Part shown: positions 33,766-37,240 of the stretch, in pieces
How the letters are laid out: the number at the start of each line of letters is the position of its first letter
Position numbering within the stretch: the stretch's first letter is position 1
From: Peptococcaceae bacterium
Lineage (GTDB): Bacteria > Bacillota > Peptococcia > Peptococcales > Peptococcaceae
DNA length: 37,240 nucleotides
Assembly: GCA_900756555.1 (NCBI GenBank)
Contig: CAAEKP010000048.1
Coordinates: forward strand, 1-37,240
Direction: 5' to 3'
Program-made: the position numbers and the translations under genes
Notes under the pieces: generated by a model
The model's database searches: none
What the model was told of the DNA's origin: nothing
Seen by the model: only the letters and a program-made list of their open reading frames with translations

Positions 33766-34539
33766 ATGAACATGAATAGAAGAAAATTCTTACAACTGGG
33801 TACCGCCGCTGTTGCTGGTCTGGGCGTAGCTGCTGCTGCCTCCAATCCTGCTGTGGCTGCCGCTGTAAATGGTTCCTACAAAGAATCTGCCGGCAAAATC
33901 AGTGATGTAACCTGGGGTATGGTTATCGACATGAACAAAATGGACGAAGCTACCCTGAACAAATGCATTGAAGCTTGTCACAAATATCATAATGTTCCAA
34001 ACATTGATACTGAAAAAGACGAAGTAAAATGGATTTGGCCGGAAACATTTGAACATTTATTCCTGGACGAAGTGCATGAAAAGATGGGTGAAAAATATAA
34101 AGGCAAAACCTTTATGACCATCTGCAACCACTGCGAAGAACCGGTATGTGTTCGCGTATGTCCAACCAAAGCAACCTTCAAAAATGCACAGGGCGTTATC
34201 GGCATGGATATGCACCGCTGCATTGGCTGCCGTAACTGTATGGCTGCTTGCCCTTATGGTGCGCGTAGCTTTAACTTTAAAGATCCACGCAACTATCTGG
34301 ATGAAATCAACCCAACTTACCCAACCCGCATGAAGGGTGTAGTTGAAAAATGTAATTTCTGTTCCGAACGTCTGGCGCAGGGTGAAATGCCACTGTGCGT
34401 AGAAGCCGCTGGCGGAGCAATCGTATTTGGCAACATTGCCGATCCAAACTCTGCTGTCAGCAAAACAATCGCAGAAAATTTCACATTACAGCGTAGAACA
34501 AACTTGGGCACTAAGCCAAAAGTTTACTACATTGTGTAA
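33766..34539 (+). CDS. dsrO: DsrO, Tat-exported ferredoxin-like subunit of DsrMKJOP
   Basis: 257 aa from ATG 33766, one base after the dsrJ stop, with GGAGG 12 nt upstream. The N-terminus has the twin-arginine signal NRRKFLQLGTAAVAGLGVAA, ending near an Ala-rich cleavage region. Iron-sulfur motifs are CNHCEEPVCVRVCP, CIGCRNCMAACPYGAR and CNFCSERLAQGEMPLC. The first cluster region has only KCIEACHKYHN, with two of the usual four Cys. As far as I recall, this also holds in other DsrO proteins. The export route implies folding with clusters in the cytoplasm and work on the outer face, between DsrJ and DsrP. Confidence 0.94.
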   Translation: MNMNRRKFLQLGTAAVAGLGVAAAASNPAVAAAVNGSYKESAGKISDVTWGMVIDMNKMDEATLNKCIEACHKYHNVPNIDTEKDEVKWIWPETFEHLFLDEVHEKMGEKYKGKTFMTICNHCEEPVCVRVCPTKATFKNAQGVIGMDMHRCIGCRNCMAACPYGARSFNFKDPRNYLDEINPTYPTRMKGVVEKCNFCSERLAQGEMPLCVEAAGGAIVFGNIADPNSAVSKTIAENFTLQRRTNLGTKPKVYYIV

Positions 34540-34552
34540 GGAGGGGTAGATA

Positions 34553-35860
34553 ATGATTGAAAAAGCGTTAGTAAAAAGAACCAGTAAGTCTTATTGGGCG
34601 TGGATTATCTTCCTGCTGGCTATCATTGCTGTAGGCTTTGCAGCATATATCTATCAGATGACACAGGGTTTTGCCGTAACCGGTATGAGCAGAGACATCT
34701 CCTGGGGGATGTACATCGGTCATCTGACCTTCTTCGTAGGGGTAGCCGCCGGGGGCGTTATGATTGTACTGCCGTATTATCTGCACAATGTGCATGAATA
34801 TGGCCGTATCACTGTAGTTGGGGAATTCTTGGCTATTCCGGCTATCATTATGGCGCTGTTGTTCGTTGTAGTGGATATTGGTTCTCCAATGAAACTGTTC
34901 AACGTATATCTGTACTATACACCGCATTCCATGCTGTGCTGGGATGCTACCGTACTGCCAATTTATCTGATTCTGAACCTGATTGTTGGTTACAGCGTGC
35001 TGCAGGCAGAAAACAAAGGTGTTCATTACGGTAAAGTAATCAAAACACTGGCTGTAATCTCCATTCCATTTGCGTTCAGTATTCACATTGTTACAGCATG
35101 GCTGTACGCAGGTCTGCCAAGCCGTCATTACTTCCTGACCGCTATGTTGCCTGCAAAATTCCTGGCTGGTGCTTTTGCAACCGGTCCATCTCTGATTATT
35201 CTGATTTGTTTCTTACTGAAAAAACTGACTGGTTTCGATGCTGGTAAAAAAGCAATTGATATGCTGGCAACTACCGTTGCTTATGCATACACCGCAACCA
35301 TCTTCTTTGTAGTCTGCGAATTCTTTACCGCATTCTATAGTAATGTACCGGGTCACAAAGCAGCATTGCAGTATTTATACGCTGGCTTACACGGTCATAA
35401 CCAGTTTGTGCCTCTGATGATGGCGTTTGTGGTGCTGGCAGTGGTAACTCTGCTGATTATGATTCCACGTCAGACAAGAACAAACTACAAACTGTTGGGC
35501 TTTGGCTGCGTAGCAGCATTCCTGTCCATGTATATTGAAAAAGGTTTGACCTTCGTTATCGGCGGTTTGTCTGAAACACCATTTGGCGAAATTGCACCTT
35601 ACCATGTAACCCTGCCGGAAGTGCTGGTTATTGTTGGTATCTTCGCAATCGGTATTTTGATTGCCAGCATCCTGTTCAAACTGGTTGTTGTTGTTAAAAA
35701 AGACATGGATGTAAACGCATTCCCACAGGAAGACCGCGCTGGCTTAGCTGGCAGATATGTTGCAGAATATAATGCTGCAAATGGTATCGTAGTAGAACCA
35801 AAAGCTCCAAAAGCAGCAGAAGAAGCTGCTCCTGAAGCAGAAGAAACAAAAGCAGAATAA
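34553..35860 (+). CDS. dsrP: DsrP, NrfD-like membrane subunit of DsrMKJOP
   Basis: 435 aa with about ten membrane helices typical of NrfD/PsrC proteins: YWAWIIFLLAIIAVGFAAYI, DISWGMYIGHLTFFVGVAAG, then ALLFVVVDIGSPMKLFNVYLY and more. It exchanges electrons with the quinone pool and pairs with DsrO. The C-terminus has an Ala/Pro/Glu-rich tail (about residues 405-435: EPKAPKAAEEAAPEAEETKAE pattern). This tail is probably unstructured and is not part of the NrfD core. The ATG has AAGGAGGGG 7 nt upstream; 13 bases separate it from dsrO. Confidence 0.93.
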   Translation: MIEKALVKRTSKSYWAWIIFLLAIIAVGFAAYIYQMTQGFAVTGMSRDISWGMYIGHLTFFVGVAAGGVMIVLPYYLHNVHEYGRITVVGEFLAIPAIIMALLFVVVDIGSPMKLFNVYLYYTPHSMLCWDATVLPIYLILNLIVGYSVLQAENKGVHYGKVIKTLAVISIPFAFSIHIVTAWLYAGLPSRHYFLTAMLPAKFLAGAFATGPSLIILICFLLKKLTGFDAGKKAIDMLATTVAYAYTATIFFVVCEFFTAFYSNVPGHKAALQYLYAGLHGHNQFVPLMMAFVVLAVVTLLIMIPRQTRTNYKLLGFGCVAAFLSMYIEKGLTFVIGGLSETPFGEIAPYHVTLPEVLVIVGIFAIGILIASILFKLVVVVKKDMDVNAFPQEDRAGLAGRYVAEYNAANGIVVEPKAPKAAEEAAPEAEETKAE

Positions 35861-35866
35861 GCAAAA

Positions 35867-35903
35867 CACAAGTTGAATTGTTGTTTTTTTCCTAAATTAT
35901 AAT
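35867..35903 (+). promoter_or_regulatory. Weak hairpin with T-run and possible promoter before dsrM
   Basis: AACACAA / TTGTTGTT (short stem with bulge) is followed by seven T residues (35884-35890), then TATAAT at 35898-35903. TTGAAT at 35873-35878 is a possible -35, with a long 19-nt spacer. It may attenuate dsrP read-through and give dsrM its own start. The evidence is modest. Confidence 0.35.
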
Positions 35904-35923
35904 AAGAAATGAGGGATAAGGAG

Positions 35924-36955
35924 ATGAAAAATGCAGGTATCGCGTTAGCCATTGTGCTAGCAATCCTGGCTGTTGTTTATGTAGGCGTTGAAATGCTCAA
36001 CCTGGACTTCTTCTTCGGTGGAATCCTGCCTTACATTGCAATTGCAGCGTTTATCGTCGGCTTTATTTATAGAATCTGGAAATGGGCCCAGTCACCGGTT
36101 CCATTCAGAATTCCAACCACTGCCGGCCAGCAGAAATCCTTGGATTTCATTAAACAGAATAAAATTGATAACCCGTCTTCTAAAGGTGGCGTAATCGTTC
36201 GTATGGCACTGGAAGTATTATGTTTCCGTTCTCTGTTCCGTAACTCTAAAGCAGAAGTTACAGACGAAGGCGACATTGTATACCAGTGGGAAAAATGGTT
36301 ATGGTTGTTTGCTCTGTGCTTCCACTGGGGTTTCTTCCTGACTGTATTCCGTCACTTAAGACTGTTCACCGACCCAGTTCCGGGCATTGTAACCTTCTGG
36401 GAAAAAATTGATGGTGTATTCTGGGTTGACTTACAGCAGATTTACCTGACAGGTTTCATTCTGTTACTGGGTATCACAGGCCTGTTCATCCGTCGTATTT
36501 ATCTGGACAAAGTTCGTTACATCAGCTTAGTAAACGACTTCTTCCCACTGTTCCTGATTCTGGGTATTGCAATCACTGGTCTGACCATGCGTTACTTAAC
36601 TCATGCAGACATCACTGCAATCAAAGAAGTTGCTATGGGTCTGGTAACATTCCACCCAGTTGTTGCGGATAACATCAGCGTGATGTTCTGGTTCCACCTG
36701 GCACTGGTTTGCACTCTGTTGATTTACTTCCCAACAAGCAAACTGATGCATGCTGCTGGTATCTTCATGAGCCCAACCCGTAACATGGCTAACAACAACC
36801 GTATGGTTCGTCACATCAACCCATGGAACCCAGAAGTAGAAGTTCACAGCTATCAGGAATACGAACACGAATTCCATCAGAAAATGAAAGCTGTTGGCCT
36901 GCCTCTGGATTGGGATTACGATGAAGAAGGCAATCAGCTGCCAAAGAAAAACTAA
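35924..36955 (+). CDS. dsrM: DsrM, NarI-like cytochrome b subunit of DsrMKJOP
   Basis: 343 aa from ATG 35924 (GAGGG 8 nt upstream); an in-frame ATG at 35909 would add five residues. N-terminal helices are GIALAIVLAILAVVYVGVEML and GILPYIAIAAFIVGFIYRI. The NarI-like core has YQWEKWLWLFALCFHWGFFL, HLRLFTDPVPG, TGFILLLGITGLFIRRIYL, LFLILGIAITGLTMRYL and MFWFHLALVCTLLIYFPTSK. His residues in these helices would bind two b-hemes. It oxidises menaquinol and passes electrons to DsrK. In most known dsrMKJOP operons dsrM is first and next to dsrK; here it follows dsrP after a 63-base gap. Confidence 0.94.
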   Translation: MKNAGIALAIVLAILAVVYVGVEMLNLDFFFGGILPYIAIAAFIVGFIYRIWKWAQSPVPFRIPTTAGQQKSLDFIKQNKIDNPSSKGGVIVRMALEVLCFRSLFRNSKAEVTDEGDIVYQWEKWLWLFALCFHWGFFLTVFRHLRLFTDPVPGIVTFWEKIDGVFWVDLQQIYLTGFILLLGITGLFIRRIYLDKVRYISLVNDFFPLFLILGIAITGLTMRYLTHADITAIKEVAMGLVTFHPVVADNISVMFWFHLALVCTLLIYFPTSKLMHAAGIFMSPTRNMANNNRMVRHINPWNPEVEVHSYQEYEHEFHQKMKAVGLPLDWDYDEEGNQLPKKN

Positions 36956-37008
36956 ATATATAATCTTGTAAAAACCAATTGTTTTTGCAGATTTTAAGTA
37001 TGAAAGAA

Positions 37009-37061
37009 TGCCTCTTAAGTAGACCGGTGAATAACCAAAATCTACTTAGGAGGTATTTTTT
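37009..37061 (+). terminator. Terminator of the dsr operon, with a Shine-Dalgarno in its 3' arm
   Basis: TGCCTCTTAAGTAGA (37009-37023) / TCTACTTAGGAGGTA (37041-37055), 15 bp with two G-U pairs and a 17-nt loop, then TTTTTT. The 3' arm contains AGGAGG, placed 8 nt before an ATG at 37062, so it could also hide a ribosome site. Confidence 0.75.
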
Positions 37062-37115
37062 ATGTCCGCAATGTCCGCGGACAGCACCGACAGACAAGCA
37101 CAAAAATGTCTGTGA
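37062..37115 (+). CDS. Possible 17-aa small ORF behind the hairpin
   Basis: The ATG has a perfect AGGAGG at ideal distance and opens a frame of 17 codons (MSAMSADSTDRQAQKCL) ending in TGA. The strong ribosome site lies inside the terminator stem, so it may be chance. No similarity is known to me. Confidence 0.2.
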   Translation: MSAMSADSTDRQAQKCL

Positions 37116-37240
37116 TGTAAAAATACAGATCAACCCCGGTGGTTAAGCTAAAAACAGGCAGAATATTGCTACTCGTTCATCACAGACAGAACAGTCGCAT
37201 AAGTACACTAGATAGAGTAAAAGAATAAGAGAAGAAAGAT

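Larger units (their letters stand above)
36956..37240. other. Downstream region of the dsr operon
   Basis: 285 bases with one strong hairpin (37009-37061) and a short frame behind it. The rest, to the window edge, is AT-rich with no recognised gene or tRNA. A gene may begin just outside. Confidence 0.4.

Noticed and set aside
37062..37157. Reading the TGA at 37113 as selenocysteine (C-L-U-C, continuing to a stop at 37152)
   Set aside because: The only hairpin behind it (AACC-CCGGT-GGTT, 37132-37144) has 4 bp, too weak for a bacterial SECIS element, and the product would be only about 30 residues.

Overview
The window looks like a chromosomal segment of an anaerobic Bacillota (Firmicute). The evidence is the complete ctsR-mcsA-mcsB-clpC stress operon, the ResB/ResC (System II) cytochrome c maturation pair, and an RsbW-like/sigma-B-like gene pair. 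A DsrMKJOP-type complex points to respiration with sulfite or another sulfur intermediate. A Negativicutes-like host is a guess; nothing here settles it. No CRISPR array, prophage or intact insertion sequence was seen.

Layout. (1) 1-250: the 3' end of a 5S rRNA, tRNA-Asn and tRNA-Trp, closed by a terminator (tail of an rRNA operon). (2) 780-6580: a leftward group of an alkaline-phosphatase-superfamily phosphodiesterase, a LysR regulator, an SLC13/DASS-type anion transporter and an orphan protein resembling the TGS/second additional domain of threonyl-tRNA synthetase. It is visibly more AT-rich than the rest. About 1 kb of AT-rich DNA without a convincing gene follows. (3) 7610-13410: a DUF4430 protein, then the CtsR-controlled protein quality-control operon with two CtsR boxes at its promoter. 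(4) 13700-20560: a polyprenyl glycosylphosphotransferase, a phosphohexomutase, a lipoprotein, argininosuccinate lyase and a TehA/SLAC1-like permease, with two large palindromic repeats between genes. (5) 20600-26140: LysR regulator, MFS transporter, YtcJ-type amidohydrolase (a likely uptake-and-hydrolysis unit) and a HAD phosphatase. (6) 26360-37060: an unknown protein, PspC-like protein, CbiX-like chelatase, RsbW-like kinase, sigma factor, ResB, ResC, RsbRD_N-domain protein, then dsrK-J-O-P-M.

The last region is the most coherent. The triheme cytochrome DsrJ needs the ResBC machinery encoded just upstream, and siroheme (CbiX) is the cofactor of sulfite reductases. An RsbW/sigma pair and an RsbR-type sensor domain flank the same genes. 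dsrAB and dsrC are not in the window. The dsr gene order is unusual, with dsrM last instead of first, and dsrM has a possible promoter of its own.

Two families of intergenic palindromes were found. One member lies inside the loop of a bidirectional terminator. Several possible small ORFs with strong Shine-Dalgarno sequences are reported at low confidence.
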